Positions 27,582 through 35,883 of a stretch of 64,000 nucleotides of DNA are shown here, piece by piece. The translations under genes were made by a program, and so were the position numbers. How positions within the stretch are numbered: position 1 is the first letter of the stretch; every line of letters begins with the position of its first letter. This DNA comes from Lachnospiraceae bacterium UBA4631 (GTDB taxonomy: Bacteria; Bacillota; Clostridia; Lachnospirales; Lachnospiraceae). Location: assembly GCA_002406015.1 (NCBI GenBank), contig DHMX01000028.1, positions 1 to 64,000 of the forward strand, written 5' to 3'. The notes under the pieces were generated by a model. It did not search any database, had not been told where the DNA came from, and was given only the letters and a program-made list of their open reading frames with translations.

Positions 27582-27803
27582 ATGAAAAAGACATATCAGA
27601 TTGAGGTTGACTGTGCAAATTGTGCATTAAAGATGGAGGACGCTGCTAAGGCAACTGCCGGAGTTGCAGATGCAACCGTTAGCTTTATGACACAGAAAAT
27701 GAAGGTAGAATTTGCAGAAGGAGCAGACGAAGCTGCTGTTATGAAGGAAGTTACCAAAGCATGTAAGAAGGTTGAACCGGATTGTGAGATATTCATGAAA
27801 TAA
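27582..27803 (+). CDS. Small heavy-metal-associated (HMA) domain protein
   Basis: A 73-residue single-domain ferredoxin-fold metal-binding protein. The metal motif is DCANCALKMEDA (CxxC at residues 11 and 14), in place of the GMTCxxC of copper chaperones. It sits between the ArsR gene and the P-type ATPase, which lacks its own N-terminal HMA domain. The small protein therefore probably replaces that domain and delivers or senses zinc/cadmium for the pump. AAGGGG lies ahead of the ATG. The acidic DC-N-C form supports a divalent metal rather than Cu(I), by analogy with ZntA/CadA domains. Confidence 0.85.
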   Translation: MKKTYQIEVDCANCALKMEDAAKATAGVADATVSFMTQKMKVEFAEGADEAAVMKEVTKACKKVEPDCEIFMK

Positions 27804-27819
27804 AGCAGGAGATGGTAGT

Positions 27820-29736
27820 ATGACGAAAAAACAGAAACGGGTACTGATACGAATTATAATATCGGCTGTATTATTGGCAGGAATTATGGTTGCCACCCAT
27901 TTTATACAGATGAACTGGTATTGGGTATTTATCCTGTATCTGATTCCGTATGGTATAATCGGATATGACATATTAAAGAAAGCGGCACTCGGCATCTGGC
28001 ATCGTGAAGTGTTTGACGAGAATTTTTTGATGGCAGTCGCTACCGTAGGTGCATTTGCACTGGGAATCTGGGAGTCTCTCCGGGGTGAAACCGGACATGA
28101 GTTTTCAGAGGGTGTTGCCGTTATGTTGTTCTACCAGATTGGTGAGTTATTCCAATCCTATGCAGTAGGAAAGAGCCGGAAGAACATCAGTACATTAATG
28201 GATATACGTCCGGATTATGCGAACATTGAAGGAGAACATGGTCTGGAGCAGGTTGACCCGGATGAAGTGGAAATCGGAACTGTGATTGTAGTACAGCCCG
28301 GTGAGAAGATACCGATTGACGGTAAAATTATAGAAGGTACTACTAGTCTGAATACCAGTGCTTTAACCGGAGAGAGTATTCCAAGGGATGCAAAGCCGGG
28401 GGATGAGGTTATCAGCGGATGCGTGAATATGACAGGTCTGATTAAGGTGGAAACCACCAAGGAATTTGGTGATTCTACGGTTTCTAAGATTCTGGACCTT
28501 GTAGAAAATTCCAGCATGAAGAAGTCGAAATCCGAGAACTTTATTTCGAAGTTTGCAAAGATTTATACACCGGTGGTATGCTACAGTGCATTGGCGTTGG
28601 CGGTTTTGCCTCCGCTTGTGAATATATTCATACTGAAGCATCCGGCAATGTGGGTACAATGGATACCAAAGGCATTGAACTTTCTGGTAGTCAGTTGTCC
28701 ATGTGCATTAGTTATTTCCGTACCGTTAAGCTTCTTTGGAGGAATCGGCGGTGCTTCGGCAAGAGGTATTCTGGTAAAGGGTTCCAGCTATCTGGAAACA
28801 TTGTCTAAGGTAAAATATATGGTTTTTGATAAGACCGGTACGTTAACCAAGGGCGTATTTAAGGTTACGGATATTTGTCCGGCACAGCAGGGCAAGGAAG
28901 ATGAATTGCTCTATTATGCGGCATATGCCGAGAGCTTTTCAAACCATCCGATTAGCCGGAGTCTGAAGGAAGCATACGGAAAAGAAGTGGACGGAAGCCG
29001 GTTATCAGAGGTAGAGGAAATCGGCGGACATGGAATTACGGCAAAGGTAGACGGAACCGAAGTCGCAGTTGGTAATCAGAAGCTGATGAAGCGTCTGAAT
29101 CTGGAGTGTCCGGAGCCGGAGAATGTAGGAACGGTTGTATATGTGGCAGTGAACCATCAATATGCCGGTTACATTCTGATAAATGATGTAATAAAGGATG
29201 ATTCCGTAGAAGCAATTGCGGGCTTGAAAGCAGCAGGAGTTAAAAAGACCATAATGCTGACCGGAGACAGCCGCAGGGTAGCAGAATCGGTTGCATCCAA
29301 GCTTGGACTGGATGAAGTATATAGTGAATTACTTCCGGCAGATAAGGTTACACAGGTAGAAACCTTGATTTCACAGAAGGAAGAAAGTGAAAAGCTGGCA
29401 TTTGTCGGAGACGGAATTAACGATGCACCGGTATTAACAAGAGCAGATATAGGAATTGCAATGGGAGCCTTAGGCTCGGATGCAGCCATTGAAGCAGCAG
29501 ATATTGTTTTAATGGATGATGCACCTTCCAAGATTGCACTGGCAATGAAGATTTCTCGAAAGACCCTCCGAATTGTATACGAGAATATCGTATTTGCATT
29601 AGCAGTCAAGGCAGTGTGCCTGTTGCTGACTGTATTCCTGAATATGGGTATGTGGTTAGCAATTATTGCAGATGTAGGTGTTATGGTTTTGGCGGTTCTG
29701 AATGCAACCAGAGCCTTACGAACCAAGAATCTGTAG
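27820..29736 (+). CDS. Zn/Cd/Pb-exporting P1B-type ATPase
   Basis: A 638-residue integral membrane pump. It has no N-terminal HMA domain. Two helix pairs precede the actuator domain (TGES). The metal-binding CPC motif is Cys293-Pro-Cys295 in VVSCPCALVISVP, the phosphorylated Asp337 is in DKTGTLTKG, the SNHP loop follows, and GDGINDAPVL is near the end. CPC with this context and an ArsR regulator fits the P1B-2 (CadA/ZntA) class exporting Zn, Cd and Pb. It is the third gene of the ArsR operon, ends in a strong terminator, and should be induced when the repressor binds metal. Confidence 0.93.
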   Translation: MTKKQKRVLIRIIISAVLLAGIMVATHFIQMNWYWVFILYLIPYGIIGYDILKKAALGIWHREVFDENFLMAVATVGAFALGIWESLRGETGHEFSEGVAVMLFYQIGELFQSYAVGKSRKNISTLMDIRPDYANIEGEHGLEQVDPDEVEIGTVIVVQPGEKIPIDGKIIEGTTSLNTSALTGESIPRDAKPGDEVISGCVNMTGLIKVETTKEFGDSTVSKILDLVENSSMKKSKSENFISKFAKIYTPVVCYSALALAVLPPLVNIFILKHPAMWVQWIPKALNFLVVSCPCALVISVPLSFFGGIGGASARGILVKGSSYLETLSKVKYMVFDKTGTLTKGVFKVTDICPAQQGKEDELLYYAAYAESFSNHPISRSLKEAYGKEVDGSRLSEVEEIGGHGITAKVDGTEVAVGNQKLMKRLNLECPEPENVGTVVYVAVNHQYAGYILINDVIKDDSVEAIAGLKAAGVKKTIMLTGDSRRVAESVASKLGLDEVYSELLPADKVTQVETLISQKEESEKLAFVGDGINDAPVLTRADIGIAMGALGSDAAIEAADIVLMDDAPSKIALAMKISRKTLRIVYENIVFALAVKAVCLLLTVFLNMGMWLAIIADVGVMVLAVLNATRALRTKNL

Positions 29737-29747
29737 ACTATTCAAAG

Positions 29748-29794
29748 AATAATTTCCCGAAAACTGCGGAATGCAGGACGGGAAATTATTTTTT
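29748..29794 (+). terminator. Terminator of the metal-efflux operon
   Basis: AATAATTTCCCG (29748-29759) pairs with CGGGAAATTATT (29779-29790), followed by TTTT. A small CTGC/GCAG helix forms within the loop. Confidence 0.85.
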
Positions 29795-29807
29795 GCTTTG
29801 TTTTTGC

Positions 29808-29836
29808 TTTACTTTTTGCGTAGAATTGAGTATACT
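29808..29836 (+). promoter_or_regulatory. Promoter of mntP
   Basis: TTTACT (29808-29813), a 17-base spacer and TATACT (29831-29836). The ~55-base leader is too short for a yybP-ykoY manganese riboswitch, and none is visible. Confidence 0.6.
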
Positions 29837-29896
29837 TACAAAACATGCCAATACTAATTGTGAGAACAACAAGAAGCACAAGGGAGGAAATGTATT

Positions 29897-30475
29897 ATGG
29901 GTATCTGGGAATTATTGATACTTGCAATCGGGCTTTCTATGGATGCATTTGCAGTATCTATCTGTAAAGGTTTATCTGTAAAGGAATTAAAAGTCAGACA
30001 TATGGTGTATGCCGGTCTGTATTTTGGCGGATTTCAGGCATTGATGCCGCTTTTGGGATATTTACTGGGTATGCGGTTCCAGCATTTAATCGAGAGCTTC
30101 GACCATTGGATTGCATTTGTGCTGTTGGTTTTGATTGGTGGCAACATGATACGGGAATCCTTCGGAAAAGAAGAAGAGGAATTAAATGCCTCCTTTGGAC
30201 CTAAAACCATGCTTCCGCTGGCAGTAGCAACCAGTATTGATGCATTGGCAGTCGGTGTGACATTTGCATTTTTGCAGGTACAGATTGTGCCGGCAGTTGG
30301 ATTTATCGGAATTATAACCTTCCTGTTTTCGTTTGTCGGAGTTAAGATTGGCAATATATTCGGAACCAGATACAAGTCCAAGGCAGAATTGGTAGGCGGA
30401 ATTATTCTGATTGTGATAGGTATAAAGATATTATTGGAGCATTTGGGTGTTCTGGATAAGATATTTGGAAATTAA
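29897..30475 (+). CDS. mntP: Manganese efflux pump MntP
   Basis: A 192-residue membrane protein with six helices in two homologous halves. Each half has a conserved small-residue/acidic motif: GLSMDAFAVSICKGL near the start and ATSIDALAVGVTFAF at about residue 114. This is the MntP (YebN, formerly DUF204) signature, in which the Asp residues take part in Mn2+ transport. GGGAGGAAAT precedes the ATG. It has its own promoter between two terminators, so it is monocistronic. It lies beside a zinc/cadmium pump and a few kb from a CDF transporter, which makes a metal-export neighbourhood. Confidence 0.92.
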   Translation: MGIWELLILAIGLSMDAFAVSICKGLSVKELKVRHMVYAGLYFGGFQALMPLLGYLLGMRFQHLIESFDHWIAFVLLVLIGGNMIRESFGKEEEELNASFGPKTMLPLAVATSIDALAVGVTFAFLQVQIVPAVGFIGIITFLFSFVGVKIGNIFGTRYKSKAELVGGIILIVIGIKILLEHLGVLDKIFGN

Positions 30476-30514
30476 GGAATAAAATAAAAATTAGATATAA
30501 GAAATGAATATAAG

Positions 30515-30562
30515 AAAGCCGTTGAGTCCGAACCAAAACAGAGGAAAGGATTCAACGGCTTT
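30515..30562. terminator. Bidirectional terminator between mntP and the HD gene
   Basis: AAAGCCGTTGA (30515-30525) pairs with TCAACGGCTTT (30552-30562), with four more pairs inside. A-rich sequence on the left and T-rich on the right allow it to act in both directions. Confidence 0.8.
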
Positions 30563-30568
30563 TACTTT

Positions 30569-31057
30569 TTAATAGAAATTCACCGGTTTCCAGAAGGAAG
30601 TGCCGAGCTTAAAGGTCTCCTGTAAGGAGCATAACTTGTCTGCCATGCAGATAACCCAGCCTTCTTTATGAACAGGCGGCAGCAAGGTCAACGGAAACAT
30701 ATGCTTGCGGATAATATCCTGTTCAATCGCATTTAAATTAAAATCTCTGGTAGCATTTTCACAAGCCAGTCTCGGATGATGAAAGCCATGTAAATGACAC
30801 CGGGCATTCTTATCATGCCAGTCATATAAATAGTAATCATGTAACAGGGCCCCGCGAACCATAGAACGCATATCAACCTTTAGATTAAAATTAGCGGCAA
30901 TAATGATACTCCGGTAAGCAACGGAAATGCAATGCTGATACAGGGTGGTATTGCCATGCTGGATAAATGTTTTGTTTTCCGTAAATCGTGTGGATTTCAG
31001 GTTCCGGATTTCTTCATGCAGAATATGTATACCTGTTTCCAATTGTGTACGATTCAT
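30569..31057 (-). CDS. HD-domain phosphohydrolase
   Basis: A 162-residue protein with the HD metal motif HCISVAYRS (first His) and GALLHDYYLYDWHD (HD pair), and later histidines in GFHHP. The size and the residues around the HD fit small Firmicutes HD hydrolases acting on nucleotides or related phosphate esters. The substrate is not known. The start at 31057 is chosen because AAAGGAG lies just upstream; the longer frame adds a hydrophobic 24-residue stretch with no ribosome site. It is divergent from cysK. Confidence 0.8.
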   Translation of the reverse strand: MNRTQLETGIHILHEEIRNLKSTRFTENKTFIQHGNTTLYQHCISVAYRSIIIAANFNLKVDMRSMVRGALLHDYYLYDWHDKNARCHLHGFHHPRLACENATRDFNLNAIEQDIIRKHMFPLTLLPPVHKEGWVICMADKLCSLQETFKLGTSFWKPVNFY

Positions 31058-31201
31058 ATAGGCTACTCCTTTGAATAAGTGACAACTAACTACTAATACT
31101 AGTGTATACATTTTAATAAGAATATGCAATGAATTTTTTATTTCAAAATTATTTCAAATCAAATATTTTTGAATTAAAAACAAAAAAATATAAATAACCT
31201 A

Positions 31202-31230
31202 TTGACATAGTAGGAATAATAGGATATACT
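31202..31230 (+). promoter_or_regulatory. Promoter of cysK with possible sulfur-repressor site
   Basis: TTGACA (31202-31207), a 17-base spacer and TATACT (31225-31230). The spacer contains the near-repeat TAGTAGGAATAATAGGATA, which resembles the kind of site used by Rrf2/CymR sulfur repressors. This is only a suggestion, since no palindrome is clear. Confidence 0.65.
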
Positions 31231-31294
31231 TGGCACCAAGATAAGCCACAGCATAAGTGGTAATAAAATGGAATAGCAGAAAAGGAGAACGATT

Positions 31295-32227
31295 ATGGCA
31301 GTATATGAGAAGATTACCGATTTAGTAGGTGGAACCCCGATTGTAAAATTAAATAACTACAGCAAAGAAAAAGGTCTGGAGGCAAATATTCTTGCAAAGC
31401 TGGAATATTTTAATCCGGCAGGCAGTGTAAAGGACAGAATTGCAAAGTCTATTATTGAGGATGCAATTGAAAAGGGAAAGGTAAATAAGGATACCGTAAT
31501 TATTGAGCCGACCAGCGGTAATACCGGTATCGGACTTTCTTCGGTAGCAGCATCCTTAGGACTTCGGATTATTATTACCATGCCGGAGACCATGAGTGTA
31601 GAACGTAGAAATCTGATGAAGGCATACGGTGCAGAATTAGTATTGACCGACGGAGCAAAAGGTATGAAGGGAGCCATTGCCAAGGCAGAGGAATTGGCAA
31701 AGGAATATCCGAACAGCTTTATTCCGGGTCAGTTTGTCAATGAAGTAAATCCGTTGACACATTACCGTACAACCGGACCGGAAATCTGGAAGGATACAGA
31801 AGGAAAGGTTGACATTTTTGTAGCCGGTGTCGGCACAGGCGGAACGATTTCCGGTGTCGGTAAATATCTGAAGGAGCAGAATCCGGATGTGAAGGTTGTT
31901 GCAGTGGAACCTGCAGGCTCACCGGTATTAAGCGGTGGTAATTCCGGTCCGCATAAGATTCAGGGTATTGGTGCCGGCTTTATTCCGGATACCTTGAACA
32001 CCAAGATATACGATGAAATCATTCAGGTTGAAAATGAAGCAGCATTTGAAACCGGTCGTGCAATCGGCAGAGAAGAAGGAATCTTAATCGGTATTTCCTC
32101 CGGTGCAGCTATCTGGGCAGCAACCGAGCTGGCAAAGCGTCCGGAAAATAAGGGAAAGAATATCGTTGTTCTGTTGCCGGATACCGGTGACAGATACTTG
32201 TCAACACCAATGTTTGCAGAAGCATAA
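31295..32227 (+). CDS. cysK: Cysteine synthase A
   Basis: A 310-residue PLP enzyme that makes cysteine from O-acetylserine and sulfide. The PLP lysine lies in NPAGSVKDRIAKS (about Lys45). The substrate loop is TSGNTGIGL, the phosphate-binding loop GVGTGGTISGVG, and the C-terminal signature is GISSGAAIWAA. Length and motifs are standard. AAAGGAGAACG precedes the ATG. It is monocistronic between a consensus promoter and a strong terminator. It complements metY at 16591 in sulfur assimilation. Confidence 0.95.
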   Translation: MAVYEKITDLVGGTPIVKLNNYSKEKGLEANILAKLEYFNPAGSVKDRIAKSIIEDAIEKGKVNKDTVIIEPTSGNTGIGLSSVAASLGLRIIITMPETMSVERRNLMKAYGAELVLTDGAKGMKGAIAKAEELAKEYPNSFIPGQFVNEVNPLTHYRTTGPEIWKDTEGKVDIFVAGVGTGGTISGVGKYLKEQNPDVKVVAVEPAGSPVLSGGNSGPHKIQGIGAGFIPDTLNTKIYDEIIQVENEAAFETGRAIGREEGILIGISSGAAIWAATELAKRPENKGKNIVVLLPDTGDRYLSTPMFAEA

Positions 32228-32274
32228 ATATAAGATTTGAAGGATAACCCACTTAATTTGATAAATCCCCCTCA

Positions 32275-32308
32275 AAGGCTTTCCGGAGCTTCCGGAAAGC
32301 CTTATTTT
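32275..32308 (+). terminator. Terminator of cysK
   Basis: AAGGCTTTCCGGA (32275-32287) pairs perfectly with TCCGGAAAGCCTT (32291-32303) around a 3-base loop, followed by ATTTT. Confidence 0.9.
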
Positions 32309-32363
32309 GTGCATTTCCCGTTTATGGGCGAAAGAAATGTGTGAAAAAATATAAAAAAGGATA

Positions 32364-32430
32364 TTGACCTTCTGAAAAAACCATGTATAATTGACTTGTT
32401 GAGTTTAGCAAAACTAAACTTGAAGTTTAG
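32364..32430 (+). promoter_or_regulatory. Promoter and palindromic operator of the polyamine regulator/pot operon
   Basis: TTGACC (32364-32369), a 16-base spacer and TATAAT (32386-32391). Just downstream AGTTTAG occurs at 32402 and 32424, with the inverse CTAAACT at 32414. The segment 32414-32430 is a perfect 8-1-8 palindrome (CTAAACTT-G-AAGTTTAG), and 32402-32420 forms a second, overlapping one. Placement over the transcription start fits autorepression by the HTH-cupin protein encoded next. Confidence 0.75.
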
Positions 32431-32451
32431 AATTAAGAAACAGGTAAAATT

Positions 32452-32985
32452 ATGGAAATAGGTAAGAAAATCAAGGCATTACGCATACAGAAAAATCTGA
32501 CGCAGGAAGAACTGGCGGACCGGGCTGAATTGACAAAGGGCTTTATTTCCCAAGTGGAACGAGACCTGACTTCACCCTCCATTGCTACCTTAATTGATAT
32601 TCTGCAATGCCTGGGAACGGATTTGAAGACATTTTTTAATGATTCGGAGGACTGCCAGATAGTATTTCGTAAGGGTGATTTTTTTGAAAAGAAGGATGCC
32701 GAGTTAAAGAATACGATTGAGTGGATAATTCCCAATGCACAGAAAAACATGATGGAGCCGATTCTCGTAACGATTGAACCGGGTGGTTCCACATATCCGG
32801 ATAATCCGCACGAAGGAGAGGAATTTGGATATGTCTTGCGGGGAAGTCTGGAGATTCGGATTGGAACACAGGTGTATCGGGCGAAAAAGGGCGAATCCTT
32901 TTATTTTACCCCGTCACAGAAGCATTTTATAACCTCACAGCAGGGAGCAGTTGTATTGTGGGTATCAACCCCGCCGAGTTTTTGA
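32452..32985 (+). CDS. XRE-cupin regulator of the spermidine/putrescine operon (PuuR-like)
   Basis: A 177-residue protein. An N-terminal helix-turn-helix (about 5-60, KNLTQEELADRAELTKGFISQVER) is joined to a C-terminal small cupin barrel (about 105-175, EPGGSTYPDNPHEGEEFGYVLRG) that would bind the effector, probably a polyamine. This architecture is that of PuuR and of the regulators that precede potABCD in many Clostridia. It lies 38 bases before potA with no terminator between, so it is the first gene of the pot operon and likely controls it through the palindromes at 32402-32430. Confidence 0.88.
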   Translation: MEIGKKIKALRIQKNLTQEELADRAELTKGFISQVERDLTSPSIATLIDILQCLGTDLKTFFNDSEDCQIVFRKGDFFEKKDAELKNTIEWIIPNAQKNMMEPILVTIEPGGSTYPDNPHEGEEFGYVLRGSLEIRIGTQVYRAKKGESFYFTPSQKHFITSQQGAVVLWVSTPPSF

Positions 32986-33023
32986 GAAATAAGCAGCTAC
33001 AAAAGGTATACAGGAGGTAGGTC

Positions 33024-34085
33024 ATGGGCGATGTACTAATTGAGTTAAAGGGATTAACAAAGAACTTTGGAGACCAGCAGGTATTAAAAGGAATTGATTT
33101 GAATATTCATGAAAATGAGTTTTTAACATTATTAGGACCTTCCGGCTGCGGTAAGACAACCACCTTACGGATTATTGCCGGCTTTGATGAACCAAGCGGC
33201 GGAGAGGTATTGTTTGACGGTGTGGATATATCGAAGATTCCGCCATATAAGCGGGAGGTAAATACCGTATTTCAGAAGTATGCATTATTTCCGTTTCTGA
33301 ATGTTTATGATAATGTTGCATTCGGGCTTAAGATTAAGAAAATGGATAAAAGCCTGATTGAACACAAGGTTAAGAAAACCTTGAAGCTGGTAGGTCTGGA
33401 GGGCTTTGATAAGCGAGATGTAACCAAATTATCCGGCGGGCAGCAGCAGAGAGTGGCAATTGCAAGAGCGTTGGTAAATGAGCCGAAGGTACTGCTGTTG
33501 GATGAGCCGCTCGGTGCATTGGATGCCAAGCTTCGAAAGGAAATGCAGGGTGAGCTTAAGAAGATACAAAAGGAAGTCGGAATTACCTTTATCTTTGTTA
33601 CACATGACCAGGAGGAAGCACTCTCCATGTCAGATACCGTAGTTGTCATGCATGAGGGAATCATTCAGCAGGTAGGAACACCGGAGGATATATATAATGA
33701 ACCGGAGAACCGGTTTGTTGCTAATTTCATCGGAGAATCCAACATCATCGAAGCATGTATGCTGGACGATTTACTGGTGTCCTTTGACGGCTTTGAATTT
33801 GAATGTGTGGATAAGGGCTTTAAGAAGAATGAATCCGTAGAGGTTGTGATTCGCCCGGAGGATATAGATATAGTAAAACCGGAGGATGCGAAGATTCAGG
33901 GAACGGTAAAATCCATTGTATTCAAAGGTGTACATCATGAAATTGTAGTGGAAACCGAGAAACGTGACTATATGATTCACACCACCGATTATTTTGAGGT
34001 AGGCTTGAAGGTCGGCTTAACCTTTGGACCGGATGACATTCATGTTATGTACCGAATGGATTGGGAACAGGGAGGTGCATCATGA
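33024..34085 (+). CDS. potA: Spermidine/putrescine ABC transporter ATP-binding protein
   Basis: A 353-residue ABC ATPase that powers polyamine uptake. It has Walker A GPSGCGKTT (about 38-46), Q-loop QKYALFP, signature LSGGQQQR, Walker B LLLDEPLGALD and the H-loop FVTHDQEEAL. A C-terminal OB-like (TOBE) domain follows (about 240-350). The length fits PotA. GGAGGTAGGTC precedes the ATG. The stop overlaps the potB start as ATGA. Confidence 0.94.
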   Translation: MGDVLIELKGLTKNFGDQQVLKGIDLNIHENEFLTLLGPSGCGKTTTLRIIAGFDEPSGGEVLFDGVDISKIPPYKREVNTVFQKYALFPFLNVYDNVAFGLKIKKMDKSLIEHKVKKTLKLVGLEGFDKRDVTKLSGGQQQRVAIARALVNEPKVLLLDEPLGALDAKLRKEMQGELKKIQKEVGITFIFVTHDQEEALSMSDTVVVMHEGIIQQVGTPEDIYNEPENRFVANFIGESNIIEACMLDDLLVSFDGFEFECVDKGFKKNESVEVVIRPEDIDIVKPEDAKIQGTVKSIVFKGVHHEIVVETEKRDYMIHTTDYFEVGLKVGLTFGPDDIHVMYRMDWEQGGAS

Positions 34086-34909
34086 AGCATTTTATAAAGC
34101 TGGTAAGGCCCTATATTGTATGGGGAATCGTTATGATTATTCTGCCGCTGCTCTTGATTCTGCTGTATTCCGTTACAACCGGTGGAAATGATTTGGTAAA
34201 TATACAGTTTACCTTGGATAATTTTAAGCGGATGACAGAGCCGGTTTACGTGGCGGTATTCGTGAAATCCTTCCAACTGGGATTGATTTCCGTAGGCATC
34301 TGTCTGGTTACAGGTTATTTGCTGGCATACTTTATTACCTTTTTCAGTGAGAAGGTACAGAACCTGTTGATTTTATTTGTAACCATTCCCATGTGGATTA
34401 ACACACTTCTTCGTACCTATGCGTGGATATGTCTGTTATCCGATAACGGAATTATCAATACGGTGCTGGGCTTCTTCGGAATTGCTCCGATAACTATGAT
34501 GTATACGGATTTTGCGGTTGTAATCGGCTTAGTAAGTGATTTGCTTCCGTTTATGGTAATACCGATTCACACCTCGCTGTGCAAGATAGACCATTCTTTG
34601 CATGAAGCAGCCATGGATTTAGGAGCAAATAAGTTTCAGACCTTTTGGAGAGTAACCTTTAAGCTTTCCATACCGGGTGTATTAAACGGTGTGATTATGA
34701 CATTTTTATTGTCTATATCTACCTTTGTCATTCCGAAGCTGTTAGGCGGCGGACAGTATATGTTAATCGGTAATCTGATTGAAAATCAGTTTATATCCGT
34801 TGGTGATTGGAACTTTGGAAGTGCCATTTCTGTCATACTGGCATTTATCATACTGGCAGCCATTACCGGAATGAAACGGATAGATAAAGACGAGATAGAG
34901 GAGGAATAA
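34082..34909 (+). CDS. potB: Spermidine/putrescine ABC transporter permease PotB
   Basis: A 275-residue inner-membrane permease with about six helices. The EAA loop EAAMDLGANKFQTFWRVTF contacts PotA. The ATG at 34082 overlaps the potA stop (ATGA) and has GGGAGGTG upstream. The longer frame beginning at 34061 would start with a TTG deep inside potA and is rejected. It works with PotC, PotA and PotD to import polyamines. Confidence 0.93.
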   Translation: MKHFIKLVRPYIVWGIVMIILPLLLILLYSVTTGGNDLVNIQFTLDNFKRMTEPVYVAVFVKSFQLGLISVGICLVTGYLLAYFITFFSEKVQNLLILFVTIPMWINTLLRTYAWICLLSDNGIINTVLGFFGIAPITMMYTDFAVVIGLVSDLLPFMVIPIHTSLCKIDHSLHEAAMDLGANKFQTFWRVTFKLSIPGVLNGVIMTFLLSISTFVIPKLLGGGQYMLIGNLIENQFISVGDWNFGSAISVILAFIILAAITGMKRIDKDEIEEE

Positions 34910-34912
34910 GCC

Positions 34913-35737
34913 ATGAATAAGAAAAAAATTGGTTCTATCCTATATATCATCCTCTGCTTTCTGTTTTTTTATCTTCCGATTGTGGTAACGATGATTTATT
35001 CCTTTAATTCATCCAAATCACTTACCAAATTTGAGAGCTTTTCTTTACAGTGGTATGAGAATCTGTTCTCAAACGGTGAAATTATGAATGCCGTCTATGT
35101 ATCCATTACGATAGCACTGCTGGCAACTGCGATTTCAACGATTCTGGGAACCATAACCGCAATCGGACTTTCAAAATCCAGAAAGATTTTGAAGGAGATA
35201 ATTATAAATGTAAATAACGTACCGATTATGAATCCGGATATTGTAACCGCAATCGGATTGATGATATTGTTTTCATCAATACATCTGGAAAAAGGCTATA
35301 TGACGATGCTGTTAGCACATATCGCATTCTGTACGCCATATGTAATAACGAGTGTCTATCCAAAGGTTCGGAATATGGACCCGAATCTGGCAAATGCAGC
35401 CATGGATTTAGGTGCAACGCCGTTTCAGGCATTAACGAAGGTCATTCTTCCGATGCTGAAGGAAGGAATTTATGCCGGAGTGCTTCTGGCATTTACCATG
35501 TCCTTTGATGATTTTGTTATATCCTATTTTGTAACCGGAAACGGTGTTTCAAATATCTCAATTATAGTATATAACATGACAAAGCGGACCAACCCGACCA
35601 TTAATGCATTATCCACGATTGTAATATTGGTAATTGTTATTACGTTAATTCTGATTAATGTTATTCCGGGTATTGTCCGGAAAAAGCGTGACCGCAGGGC
35701 GGCAATGCTGGAGGGTACGGCAGCACAGGCAGAGTAA
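34913..35737 (+). CDS. potC: Spermidine/putrescine ABC transporter permease PotC
   Basis: A 274-residue second permease subunit with six predicted helices and the EAA loop NAAMDLGATPFQALTKVILP. The segment FTMSFDDFVISYFVTG is characteristic of PotC/PotI. The ribosome site AGAGGAGGAA overlaps the end of potB, and the gap is three bases. The C-terminus is basic (KKRDRRAAM). Between this gene and potD lies a short tandem repeat. Confidence 0.93.
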   Translation: MNKKKIGSILYIILCFLFFYLPIVVTMIYSFNSSKSLTKFESFSLQWYENLFSNGEIMNAVYVSITIALLATAISTILGTITAIGLSKSRKILKEIIINVNNVPIMNPDIVTAIGLMILFSSIHLEKGYMTMLLAHIAFCTPYVITSVYPKVRNMDPNLANAAMDLGATPFQALTKVILPMLKEGIYAGVLLAFTMSFDDFVISYFVTGNGVSNISIIVYNMTKRTNPTINALSTIVILVIVITLILINVIPGIVRKKRDRRAAMLEGTAAQAE

Positions 35738-35760
35738 GCATAAGAATACAAAAGCACAAA

Positions 35761-35850
35761 ATGAGTAAGCTTGAGAATAAACAATACAGGCAGAATACGC
35801 TTGAGGATAAACAATACAGGCAGAGCAAACTTGAGGATAAAATGAAAGAT
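35761..35850 (+). repeat. Three imperfect 30-bp tandem repeats between potC and potD
   Basis: Units 35761-35790, 35791-35820 and 35821-35850 share a core of the form (A)GCTTGAGGATAAACAATACA. The first two are nearly identical over 27 bases and the third is degenerate. Weaker similarity reaches back to about 35729 at the end of potC. The repeat lies in the intergenic mRNA just upstream of the potD ribosome site. Confidence 0.75.
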
Positions 35851-35883
35851 TTAGAATAAATATAAAAACACAGGAGGTAAGAG

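Noticed and set aside
29795..29896. yybP-ykoY manganese riboswitch before mntP
   Set aside because: The leader after the promoter is only about 55 bases and lacks the expected conserved helices.
35761..35850. CRISPR array
   Set aside because: Only three units directly abutting, without spacers and without cas genes.
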